Source: Semisulcospira habei
Taxonomy: Eukaryota > Mollusca > Gastropoda > Semisulcospiridae
Reading direction: 5' to 3'
Assembly (NCBI GenBank): GCA_036245525.1
Contig: BTPG01000008.1
Coordinates: 24,881,199-24,945,198, forward strand
DNA length: 64,000 nucleotides
Shown: positions 11,901 through 23,900 of the stretch, one piece after another
Layout of the letters: the number at the start of each line of letters is the position of its first letter
Numbering within the stretch: position 1 is the stretch's first letter
Notes under the pieces: generated by a model
What the model was told of the DNA's origin: nothing
The model's database searches: none
The model's input: only the letters and a program-made list of their open reading frames with translations
Made by a program: the position numbers and the translations under genes

Positions 11901-14900
11901 CCAGAGATCCCACCTTGCGGCGAACAGGTCCACTAAGCCATCTCGCCAGCGCGCCGATCCTCCAAAGGTATCCTGGTGCATTCCGAGAGAAGCAACTGGT
12001 TCCAGCGGGGAAAAGGCTGGCTCAGACCTCCCACGAGCAGACCTCCTAGTCCGTGTCAGATCCAAGCCGTTCACGCTCTTGTCCGCGAGGTCCGGAGGCT
12101 AGGCTGGACCTCGAGAAGAACCACGGAAGTAGGGGGCGTAGCTACAGCAGCCGGGCTGCGAGACGACCGACGGAGAGTAGAGCCGACTTGCGAGCAGTGG
12201 CTAGGCCCTTCCACCGCGAGCACCGCCGCAGCAGTACCACCTGTCCAAAGTCCGGCGTACCCCTGTGCGCCCAATGGGGATGTCGAGTAGGTTAGGCACC
12301 AGGGAGACGGCGCTGCGCTTTGGTTCCACAGTGTCCATGGGTAGGTTGAGGACCCCCGGTGAGTCCAACGGAAGGCCGAAACAGGAGCGGAGACTCCATC
12401 AGCGGTGACTCCTCCTTCGCAGGTGAACCGAGGAACGTTGTGGAGGCCGAGTGCACGGGTAACTGGAGTCAAGGGTCGGCAGCTCCGGAAGAAGTCGCAG
12501 CCCAAGATCTGGAGGCGGAGCCGAGGACCACCTGCTCGGACCGCATCCCATCGCCATCTGGCACCAGCTTAAGCGAAGCCAAGGTCCTAGAAGCCTCCTC
12601 CGGTCTGCTCCCCAAAGTGAAGTCCAGGAACTCCGAAGAACCTGGGTCAGCCAAGTCGTCAGCAAAGGGGGTCCTTCCGCGGCCAGACGACCTGCCAGGG
12701 GCCAGGAGCCGTCCACTGGAGAAAGAAGAGCAGGGTAAGGAGCTCCCCGATCCCATGCAGTGTAGGGTGTTACGGACGAGTGAGGTCATCTAGTCCAAGT
12801 AGAGTCAAGAGCGGATCCACAGCCGGTAGGGGCAGGCAAACTCCTGAGACCTCCCGAGAACCGGTCCTGCCGAGGGAAGCCAACAGCTGACAACTCCAAG
12901 GAGGGCGAAGCAAGAAGCTCCGGGAACCGAGAGAAGAAGCGCAGGGTAGTCGAAGCGCCTGTCACGAAGTGCGGCAGCTGCGGCCAACTCCGAGCTGTAT
13001 CCGAGAGGGCACCAGTGGAGACAGAAGCCGAAGCGCTCGCAGACCTGTTTACCACCCGTGTGAAGTCAGAATCCTTCCAACTGACTAAGTGTAATTTGGA
13101 TCTCACGCGTAAAAGGTCACAAGCCAGTGAGTAGTCAGATCTCCAAAGGTGTATATTAGTGTATAACTGTGTAGAAACGTGTACATTTAAGTGTAACCCA
13201 AGCAAATATGTGTACTTTAACCCCCAAGTGTAGGTAAACAGGTCTGTGCTAGGCGAAGTAACGACAGCGTCCTCCCCGAGGATCCACCGGAGGGGGTCGA
13301 GCGTCCAGAAGTGGAGCGACTGCAGCCAGGCGCCCTGGAACGGAGCACGAAGAAGGGGAAAGGGCTGAGTGAGGGGGAGAGGAAAGGGACGAACGGCAGC
13401 CGGACGCGAAGGGGACCGACGAGCGAGACAAGACAGGATCCCTGGAGTGACGTGAAGAACGGCAACTCCTAAGCACGCCCGCAGTGGAGAGAGAGCGGAG
13501 TGTAGACGTAGAGTGTCGGAAGAGTGACTCCAACGATGGCGAACTGTAGAGGACGAGCATCCCATGGAGCGGAGCAGTCTCTCCTCACATGTAGGAGTTC
13601 GAGAGAGGAGATCCGATGTTAAGTGCCGAGAGGATTCCAAATCGTGCCGTGATAGTGTACGCGTGCGTGAATGTCTCCGCGAACCGAGCTCTATGGCGAG
13701 GTGGGCTCGCTGCCGGCGAGGAGACTCCGCGTAGGAGCCAGCGGGCTTTCTAGGAGACGAGCGGGGATCGGCATTGGATCAAGGACGGATTGGCGCACGT
13801 CCCTCCGCACCGAGCTCCGTGTCGATGCGGGCTTTCTGTCTGTCACAATGTTTGGTCCTGGTGCGTTCCCTCCTGGGAACGACCGCATCGATCAACCCAC
13901 TCCGCGTACTGGAACGTTGCGACCGGCGTGGTGATCTCTCCACAAGATCGTCAAGGACTCGAGCGGTAAGAAACGGAGACTGGAACCTCTGCCTAGCCGG
14001 CTGGTCACCAACAGGACTCTGTAACCACTAGCAGCCGGCTCAGTGTGTCTTCCGACGAGCAGCGCTGTCCTGGTGGAGCCCCCTCCAGGGAGCGAGGGCG
14101 GTGCCAGCATACCCGCTACGAGCGCGATATCCTGCGCTATGTCGTCAGCCGCCTGGACGGCTTCCCAGCTGACCTAGAGCGGTGTGTGGGTTCCGTACTG
14201 TGCGCCCAGCGGATTCCATTTGTGCCGAGACGATGCATGCGTGCGAGAATGTCTCCGCGAACCGAGCTCTGTATCGAGGTGGGTCCGCTGCCAGCGAGGT
14301 GACTCCGCGTATTAGCCAGCGGGCTTCTGTGGAGACGAGCGGGGATCGGCAGCGGACAATTGGACGGCGCGACGCACGTCTCTCCGAACCGAGCTCTGTA
14401 GCGAGGTTGGTTCTCTGTCTGACACAGGGCTTAGTCCCAGCGCATTCCCTCCTGGGAACGGTCACAACGATCTACCCACTCCGCACACTATACTGACGCG
14501 TCCGGCATGGTGATCTCTCCGTCATCTCGTCGGAACTCGAGCGATCGTAGTACCGGGAAAAGCAGCCGGTATTTCAGCAGGTCTGGAACCAGTCACAGGT
14601 GCCGGGCGAACTCGCCAAAAGAAGCTCCAAAGTAGCGACCAGCGCCGTTCAGGTCATGTGGAGCAGACGTCACACCAACGTTCGGAGGTACATCCGGCAC
14701 ATGGTAGACAGACCTTGTGTGAGTCCGACGGTCACTGGAATCCTCCATGTAGTGTGCAGGTCGTCCAGAGGCCACTGCAACATATAAAAACCGAAGGTAC
14801 GCGGGCGTGGGCCTGAGGGACTCTGCCCTGGTAAGGTTAACCTTCGCAACACATCATGCACAACAAACTCAAGCATGTCATGACAAGTATAGGCCTGAAG

Positions 14901-17900
14901 CAAGTGGCAGGCACAGTAACCTTTGTCGGAGCGGTGCCCTCCGCTGAACACCGGCGCTGTACTATAGCGACGGGCCTCCAGGTGCAGCTTTGATCGTAGT
15001 TTTATGTTGCCTATATAGGCCATTAATCTCCTTTCGACGGTAATTTGTATTCTCATGCACAAGCCTTAGTCAAGTAGGAATTTAACCAAAGAGCATAAAA
15101 CTAATGTGTTCAGGAGACATAGGGCTGTCTTAGCACTCTGTTTCCGTCAGGTAGGTTCGGGTTGGGATGAGGTCACTGGCGCCGGCCCTTAGCTGCCTTG
15201 GCGACGGGCTCCACCCGTCCCAAATCATTGTCCATTTTGTAGCTCTGTTCCTGTAACTTGCGGAACGAGCGCGTGCATGAATGTGAGCAGCACCTGTGGT
15301 GGCAGGACAATTTTTTTGGGTTTTTTTGTTTTTTGTTTATGATTTTCTTCTATTACAGCCACAAAAAGGTCATCTTGAACCTTATCAAACGGCAGCAAGG
15401 CATGGCGACCAGTGGCCCTGCGCTCAAGTGGGCATACGCCTGACATCCAAGAACTGAAACATGTGATGCCAAGTATAAAAGTGCACAAGTATGTTCACCC
15501 ACCAGCCAAATTGTGTACCTAATAAGCCCCCGTGTATGGTAAACAGGACTGCATTATGCATAACAGGCATTACGTGACCGACACAGTACCGAAGTAAGCG
15601 TCGGCTCTCGCCACACTCACCAACGTAATGCGTCAAGGAATGGCTGGAGCATAACACATTCCCCGAACCCCACAAGGTACAAAAGAGTAGGTAAGGAACA
15701 AGTGAGTAGGTAAGCGCCAGAAATATGGTTAGACTTAACTTTCACCGATCTTTCACACCACTCCCATTCCATTAAAGGTTTTAACTGCGAGGAAAAGGTG
15801 CTCTGCATCGCTAGACGCCATCTTGGAAAATGAAGCTGACCACCTGTGGATCTGCGCCGTTTAAGAATGACCGTTCCAGATTAAAACGTCTCATTCCTTT
15901 CCTCACGCATAAATGTCCTCTTTTGAGAAAGGGAGATTTTGACCCTGTTAAATAATAATGCCACACCAACACGGAAGGAGAGTGGAAACGGGCGCGAGGC
16001 CCGCCAAGTAAAAGTCAAGAATCTTGGCGCAAAGCAACAGCGCCGAAGAAGACCGCCTTCGTGTCCGCTCAACCAGTGCCCAGCGCGGGGACCGGCCGAG
16101 GGCCAACCCAACTACCTTACCTTTTCCCGGAGCGGGACCGGGGAAGGGGGGAGAAAAATCTCAACCATAGCACGCGCGGCGAAGTCACAGCGAAGCACAC
16201 AGCACAGCCCAGGCATTACAAGCAGCCAATCGGGCAGCTGCCAACGAAGAGGGGACACCAGAGCCACGCAAGGCACAGGGAGGACGGACAAAGAAGAAGT
16301 CAAGCGAAGAACCAAGGCCGTCGACGACCGGCGAACCGGTCGAAAATCCCAAGTCTGTAGGCTAGAGCAAATACGTCTGAACAGCGTAAGCCTAAGTAGA
16401 CTGACTGACGGACTATGGGTACTCTGTCCCGGATGGGGAGTATCGGGAGATAACTCTCGGCCCCCTCGGGGTTCCCTGAGTGCCTCCCGGGTTGTGTGGT
16501 AACACAACGAGCTCTTAGGCTAGAATTGCGTAAGTAGTAGACACCTCCCATAAGGTCATGTCATCGGTAATGTTTTTAAAGAAACAAATCAGTAAGAGAT
16601 AAATTCTACTGAAGATCATGAATTCTCAGTCTCTAGCGCTCGTGAAACTACAGGAAGATCGACAAAGATCGTAACCGGATTACTTACTGTTTCACATAGC
16701 AAGAAAGCGACAAATTCCGGATGGGCGGTCAAGCCAAGCTCTATATTCCCTTGTCCGATGTCAGTTCTACTTAGGGGTATCTTGTCTCTCTTTCTCTTTC
16801 TTCTCTTCAATTATGAGTCTGTCATTGTCGGCCGGCGCGAGTCGACTGATACTTTCTTTTTTTCTTCGCTGGTTCATCCGACATCTTGTCTCTGATTGGT
16901 TATAATTATGCAGATGACCTAAGGTCGTATAGAATAGTTATGACGTCAGCTTCCTGATCATCTATCGGAAGCAATCTTTTGACCGGGTCCAGCCGCACGA
17001 TTCCGGTGGCCTCTTTCGCTTTGAACGGACGAAAGAAAGCATTTGGTGGGACAATAGGGTGGTCACTGTCTAAGTGGGTATGTATACTGAAGCCCAGTAA
17101 AAGCTTTTTGCGAACTGAAGCATTAAAAAAGGTCGGTCGTGCCCCTTTAAACGTTTGATGTTTTTTTAATAATATGATACATACCAAATCAACATCACCA
17201 GCATGCACGAGTTGCTGAGCCACATCTGGAAAGCCCTTCTTGGCTGCAATGTGAAGTGGAGTCAAGTGGTCGCTGTTAGTCAAGTTCGGAGAAGACCCAG
17301 CGTCAAGAAGAACTTTCACAACCTCTGCTGATCGGTACCTGTACATGAAGCGATTCATTTCACTCTGAGCCACACTGGGCAATCCTTGGAGCGTTCAGTT
17401 TACACTGGTTGTCTCCTCCAGTTGCTGCTCTGATCTGCGCAGTGAACTGCTCGACTTGCTGCTCTGATCTGCTCAGCGAATTGCTCGATTTGCTGTTCTG
17501 ATCTGCGCAGCGAATTCAGTGAAACGACCAGTGTGTATTTACTGGTAGCTCAGGAATGCAAACAACAAACACAACAACTCTCAGCATTAACTGAAAATAG
17601 ATTGATTTTGATATCCCAAGGGCTGCAACTGACATTGGCGGTCCGTGGCGCAGTGGTTAAGGCGCCTGCCACCAATGCCAAAGGTGCGAGGTTCGAAAAC
17701 GGGTTCCGGCGTCAGACTTTTCTCCTCTTGTAATTTCTCTGGGTACTCCAGTTCTTCCACCCCCCCACCCCCCACACTTTGGTACCGGTTTCAGGCCACT
17801 TTACAAATTTCAAATACAAGCGATCAAAAATCTTTGTAACTTCAGTAGCTGAACTGGCCCTTCGTCTGTCTTGTACTGTGTTTGTCTTAAATGGCGTAAA

Positions 17901-20900
17901 TCCGTGTCTGTTACGTGAGTGTGCGTGTTGGGTTTCAGTTCGCGGCGCTTTGAGTCGATTTGCCCAAAAATTGAGAAAAAGCGCCCATATAATAACGGTA
18001 TTATTATTATTATTATTATAAGACTGAAAAGCCACTCAACCCATCAGGTGCTAACCACTACAACTTCCTTAAATCAAATGTGTGGAATTTGTGATTCTCT
18101 CTGTTCTACAGTCAAATGTAACCCCCACAAATGTTTTTAGAATCATTGATAAAAACTTGTGCCTCAGTGTAGTATAGTTAGGTACAGTCATTATGATAGT
18201 TTACAATCAAATGCTCAAAGCAGTGTAGTATATTCTTGATTTTCTTTTAGATCGCTAGAAAAACTTGCTGTATTCATAACTGTAACGAGAGATTACAATG
18301 AAACTCCTGTGCATGTAGACACTTATACTGTTTGCTGCATGCAGAAGGGGGTTAACACCTTCACTGCCAACAGTAAAACTGATTTATATCTCTGAAACCA
18401 TTGCATAGTCAATGCTTTGGCACACATATATAAATGAGGACAACAAGAGGCATAGATTATCATGAGTCCTCCCATCTCTGGAGGGTCATGAGGATCCATG
18501 GCTCTTGTAGTCAGGGCGGTCCATGGTGCAGTGGTTAAGGCGCCTGCCACCAATGCTAAAGGTGCGAGGTTCGATTCCAGGTTCCAGCGTCGGACTTTTC
18601 TCCTCTAGTAAGTGTCACCATTAATTCGGGCGGACCGTCGGGGATTCTTTTTCCAGGTACTCTGGTTCTTCCTCCCCCTCCCCCATGGTACCGGTTTCAA
18701 GCCACTTTATAAATTTCAAATACAAGGCTATCAAAATTTCCAAAACCTCAGTAGCTCAGCTGACCCTTCGCACCACATGAATGTCCTGTGTTTCTCTGGT
18801 ACTGTGTTTGTCTTCAGAGTGAATGCGTGTGTCACGTGAGCGTGCGTATTGGGTTCAGTTCGCTGCGCTTAGAGCTGATTCGCAGAATTGGGTAAAGCAC
18901 CTATATAATAACCGGTATTATTATTATTATTATTAGATAGTGTTCTCTGAGTCTTTGCAAAGACGAGGGTTAAGTCAATTTGTTTTTTCTAGACAAAAAC
19001 AAACCATGCAGCGTAGTGGATGGGTGCCCATGATATGGAATCTTTTTTGGAATGTTGATATCCTCGGCTCAGAAGTCTCTCCACCTGAGTTACATCCCCT
19101 TCTGCTGCGCTAGCATGAAGGGGATATTTGTCTCTCCATCGAGGTTCACTGCAAAAAAACAAAAGTATGAAGAATGTCATTTTTGGCTCAGGTGCAATAG
19201 CAAAAGCAAGTATGAAATGGGCCATCTGGCATATGTCCAGCGTCCATGGTAAACTTTAATGTTGGCATTTTCTCAGACTATTCAAGCCTCAGACTTCAAA
19301 CTTGGCCCAAGGGTACTTTGTGGTAAAACCTTTCACAACATACTATCAGTGACCTCTCTCAACGGTCAAGGTCACAGGGGTCCTGAAAAGGGTTAAAAAA
19401 AAGAAGCTATATTTTGATAAAAATGTATTTTTCTCTAAAATGTATTTTTTCGAAAAATACTTACCAAAGGCATTACTATATGGAAGATACACTTAGCTTA
19501 ACGATTTCAGCCTAAGAATCTTTTGTGTATACATAACAACCAGGGAGGCGACTCTAGGGCACCGTTACCAAGACCCCCTGAGTAGCCTCCCTTCACTCCC
19601 CATCCGGGCACATGTGCCGGAATGTCACGCCAGTCGAACGCTATAGCCGGCCAAGGCAGGGCTTGTAAGGAGACGCACGGAGCCATCGGCCCTGTCCTGT
19701 AGACAGGCCGGGTCCACTGAGAGCACGTGCAGCATGTTGGCTCTGACGCTGTAGCATGAGCCAGCGAGGAGCAGGTCTTCCTGGCTACGGCGCCGCGCCG
19801 GCCAAGGCGGCGCTCGGAAAGGGACGCACGGAGCTCTCGGCCCTGTCATGTAGACAGGCTGCGTCTGCTGCAAGTGTGTGCCGCTTGCTGACTGGACGCT
19901 GTAACAAGCGTCAGAAGGAAGCCGGTCCTCTGGTGACGTCTGCCAGGTTGGCCAAAGCGGGGCTGAAGGAGGCGCGTGGGACCATCGAACCTGTACTGTG
20001 GACAGGGCAGATCAACCAAAGCACGCGCAGCTAGCAGACTCAGGACGCTGCAGGAGATGCCTGCCAAGAAGGAGCAGCTGGTAAAGGAGCAAGCAGAGCG
20101 TCGGAGAGCGGGTGCCACCCTGCTTCTGGATGTACGTGACGACCATTGCGTTGTCGGACATGACCAGGACCTCTTGGTGGCGAAGTCGAGACTGCCAAGG
20201 ATCGAGGGCCAACCACACTGCCTGTAACTCCAGCCAATTGATGTGTTTGTCCGAGAGATCCGAGGACCAAGCGCCCGAGATGGCGCCAACGTCCGGCAGG
20301 AGGTGTGCGCCCCAACCCGACCGGCTAGTGTCGGTGCAGCGGGTCTCCACGGCGGGGAAGAGCAGAGGGGGACCCCCAAGCCAAGCCAGGTGGGGTCCGC
20401 CCACCGCTGGAGGTGGGCTCGGGTTAGCAGGAGGACAGGGACTGGAGCCATGAGGTCGCGGGAGGACGGGCGCCAAAAGGCCAGAGGGTGGAGCTGAAGC
20501 GGCTGCGAGTAGAGCCGGTCCAGGGGCAAGAGATCCGTGGCTGCGTACATAAGGCCCAGCAGGTGTAACCAAACCCGCGCCGGGACTATGTCTGCGCTGG
20601 AACCCGGTGGGCAAACCCCACCAACTTTGCGACACGAGCCTCCAGTGGTCGCACAAGGGTGCCATCGGCACAGAACTCCAGACCAAGGTGCACAAACCAG
20701 CAGGATGGAGAGAGGTGGATTTTCCTCCGTTGACCAGGAAGCAGAGTCAACGGAGGAGGAAGAGAAACACATCCTGATCCGCAGCGAGGGCGGGGGAGTC
20801 CTGGTTCCAGAGAAGCAGATTGTCCAAACAAAAGGAGGTGGGGCTGGAGGACGCCTGACGTGCTTTGGCGACCATGCATCCACAATCCAGATAAACACCC

Positions 20901-23900
20901 AAGGGCTGAGGTTGAGACCAAAGGGGAGTAGGCAATAGGCAAAGCGCAGGACCCGCCGAGAGGCCGGGTGCACCAGGACGTATAGGCGTCTGCCAGAACG
21001 AGGCTGACAGAAAAAGTCCATGGGCGCACGGCGGACTTCAGGGCCCACGCCGTCTCCATCTGAACCAAGGGAGCGGAGATGAAGCTATTGAGGGCGGACA
21101 GGTCGACAATGGGGAGCCACCGGCCGCCGGGCTTCGGTACCAGGAAGGCGGCTGTAAAAGGCCGGGGAAAGGTGCCGCGCAACCACCTCCGTTGCGGACT
21201 CGAGCAGCAAGGCCGTGATTTCATCCTGTAAGGCACCTGCCTTGCGCTGGGCGGTCGGGACCCGCGTCCAGACAGGAGTCCGGCGAAGAGGAGGTGGGCG
21301 CCGGAAGGAAATCTGCAGGCCCTCCGAAACTTAGTGAGCACCCATGGGTCGCCCTGCAGCAGCGACCGCCACTCGTTGCCGTGCAGGGCCAGCCACCCGT
21401 CGACTGGGGGCTCTGGGGAAGTCAGCGGGGGCTAGAAAGGGAGAAAGTCAGCGGGCCCTGCCCCGCCCCGCCCAGCTCTGCGGGTGGACGGGGCCAGGCA
21501 GGGGCACTGGGTGCAGGGGCTGAGGGCGAGGAGGACGGATGGCCAGGGGGGCAGGCAGCATTCCTTAAGACAGGCCGGGGGTAGAGTCTGAAGGACTGCA
21601 GGGCACAACCCACTGCCCTACTTACTTACTTACTGTCACCCCTCCCAGGGTACAGGCCGTCGACGAGAGACCTCCAGCGACTCCTGTCCTGTGCTTCTCC
21701 TTCGATTTTACTCCAAGTGGTTCCCAGTCTCTTGATGTCTGCTTGGAGGTCTTGATGCCAGGTGTTTCTCGGCCTGCCTCTTTTCCTCTTTCCCTGGGGG
21801 TTCCATGACAATGCCTGCCTAGTGATACTGGAAACTGGCTCTGACTATGACCAATCCATCCCCATCTTCTTCGCCCAATTTCATTCTCTGCTGTTATCTG
21901 CTCTGTTCTCTCCCAAAGTCTGACGTTGCTGATCTTCTCTGGCCAGTGGATTTTCAAGATTCTTCTAAGGCAACTGTTTATGAAGATCTGTACTCTGTTG
22001 ACTGTGGTTTTTGTCAACCTCCAAGTTTCTGCTCCATAGAAGAACTGCTTTTGCGTTTGAGTTGAAAATCCGGACTTTGGTGCGTTGCTCTCTGGAGCTC
22101 CACACTTTTTCAACTGGAGAAAGGTTTCTCTTGCTTTACCGATTCGTGTTCTGACATCTGCATCAGTGCCGCCTTTTTTGTTGATGATGCTCCCGAGATA
22201 GGTGAAGGACTCCACATTCTCCAACGTGGTGCCAGCAAGCAAGACTGGTTCTTCCCTGGTTGCGTTCAGCATCATTGTCTTTGTTTTCTGTTTGTGGATG
22301 GTGAGGCCCACTTGGGACGAGATGTCAGCAAGCCTTGTGGTCTTGTCCTGCATTTGTTGATGAGTGTGGGACAGTAAAGCCAAGTCGTCTGCAAATCGAG
22401 GTCATCAAGCTGTGTCCACAGTGTCCACTGTATTCCACTTCTTCTCTGCTCAGTGGTCCTCTTCATGACCCAGTCTATGGCCAGTAGGAAGAGGAACGGA
22501 GACAGCAAACACCCCTGCCTGACACCGGTTCTGACCTGGAGCTCCCTGGTGAACTGCCCTTCGTGGATCACGCGACATGTCATGCCATCATAGCTGCTCT
22601 TGATCAGGCAGATGAGCTTTGTCGGTACACTATAGTGTCATAGAAGTTTCCACAAAGTCTCTCAGTCCACGCTGTCAAGTGCTTTCTCGTAATTCACAAA
22701 GTTGACGTACAGCAGGGAGCTCCACTCCAGAGATTGTTCTACCATGATGTGGAGAATGGCAATCTGGTCTGTACATGATCGTTTTTTTTTCCTGAATCCT
22801 GCTTGCTGGTCTCTCAGCTGGGGGTCGATGGAGCTCTTCATTCTCTCCAGGATGATCCTGTTGAAGACCTTTCCTGGTACTGACAGCAAGGTGATTCCTC
22901 TGTAGTTGGAACACTTGCTGAGGTCGCCTTTCTTGGGAAGCTTGATTAGGTACCCCTCCTTCCAGTCAGCCGGCATCACCTCCTCTTCCCTGATCTTTCC
23001 AAACAGTGGGTACAGCAGCTCTACTGTTGTCTCTAGGTCTGCTTTCAGGGCCTCCGCTGGGATGCCATCTGGCCCTGCTGCTTTGCCGTTCTTCAAAAAT
23101 GCCACTGCTCTTCTGATCTCTTCCCGGCTGGGTCTGTCACAGCTGATGGGTAGGTCAGTCTCTGCTGGCTGGATGTCTGGGGGGTCGGGTGGCGTGAGTC
23201 TGTTCAGTAACTCTTCAAAATAATCGGCCCATCTGTCAAGTTGGTCTGCTCTGTCTGCAATAGGCTTGCCTTCTTTGTCTTTTACTGGTCTTTCTGTATG
23301 GCCATACTTGCCCGACAATCTTCTAGTAATGTTGTAGAGCTGTTTCATGTTGCCGCTGCCTGCTGCCTTTTCTGCCTCTCCTGCCAGGCTGTCTGTGTAG
23401 GCCCTCTTGTCTGCCCTGATACTCCTCTTCACCTAGTGGTTGGCTTCCGAGTATTCCTCCTTTGCCCTTGCTTTGGATGCTCTCGTGCGCCTGTTGTTGA
23501 CAACTGCTTTCTTCTGCTTCCTCACTTCTATCTTCTTCAAGGTCTGTGCCAACAGCCAATCCTTGTGATGGTGTTTCCTGAACCCTACAGTGTCTTTGCA
23601 GGTCGAGTTCAGTGCCTCTCTAACTGCCTTCCACTGCTGCTCTGTGGTCACCACCTCTTCTTCATTAACTAGCTCCTGTAGCTCTTGAAACCGGTTGGAC
23701 AGCACCAGTTTGAACTCTTCTCTCACTCCAGTCTCTCTCAGGAGGCTTACATTATACCGCTGACTTCTTGTTGTCTCTGTTCGGCTTTTCTTTAACTTGA
23801 GCTTTATTCTTAAGGTAAGTAGATGGTGGTCTGAGGCGACATCTGCTCCCCTCCTCACTCGAACAGCTTGAAAGGATCTTCTAAATTTCTTGCTAATGCA

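Larger units (their letters stand above)
10642..16585 (-). mobile_element. DIRS element I, full structure, decayed coding
   Basis: A 5.9 kb element in KRIT1 intron 7. AAA lies at both ends (10639-10641, 16586-16588). The left inverted terminal repeat (to about 10864) pairs with 16386-16585: for example ATCTCCCGATACTCCCCATC against GATGGGGAGTATCGGGAGAT. An internal complementary region sits at 10899-10994. Coding remnants are heavily mutated and no long RT frame survives. Orientation is inferred from recombinase and RT traces on the minus strand. Confidence 0.88.
19424..21617 (-). mobile_element. DIRS element II, right-truncated
   Basis: The left end matches the other DIRS (TTTTTCGAAAAATACTTACC, CAACCAGGGAGGCGACTC) and is preceded by AAA. 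No internal complementary region is seen; the terminal repeat runs straight into recombinase-derived tandem repeats. RT and RNase H remnants follow to about 21600. The right terminal repeat is missing, cut off where the RTE tail begins. Confidence 0.8.

Noticed and set aside
12359..14302. Several 85-280 codon ORFs in GC-rich DNA around 12.3-14.3 kb
   Set aside because: Overlapping frames on both strands of a decayed GC-rich DIRS Gag region; no conserved motif supports any of them.
16906..17180. Minus-strand ORF continuing past the KRIT1 donor at 17185
   Set aside because: A good GTATGT donor and a phase-compatible next exon at 9217 make this intron read-through; the translated segment resembles nothing I know.
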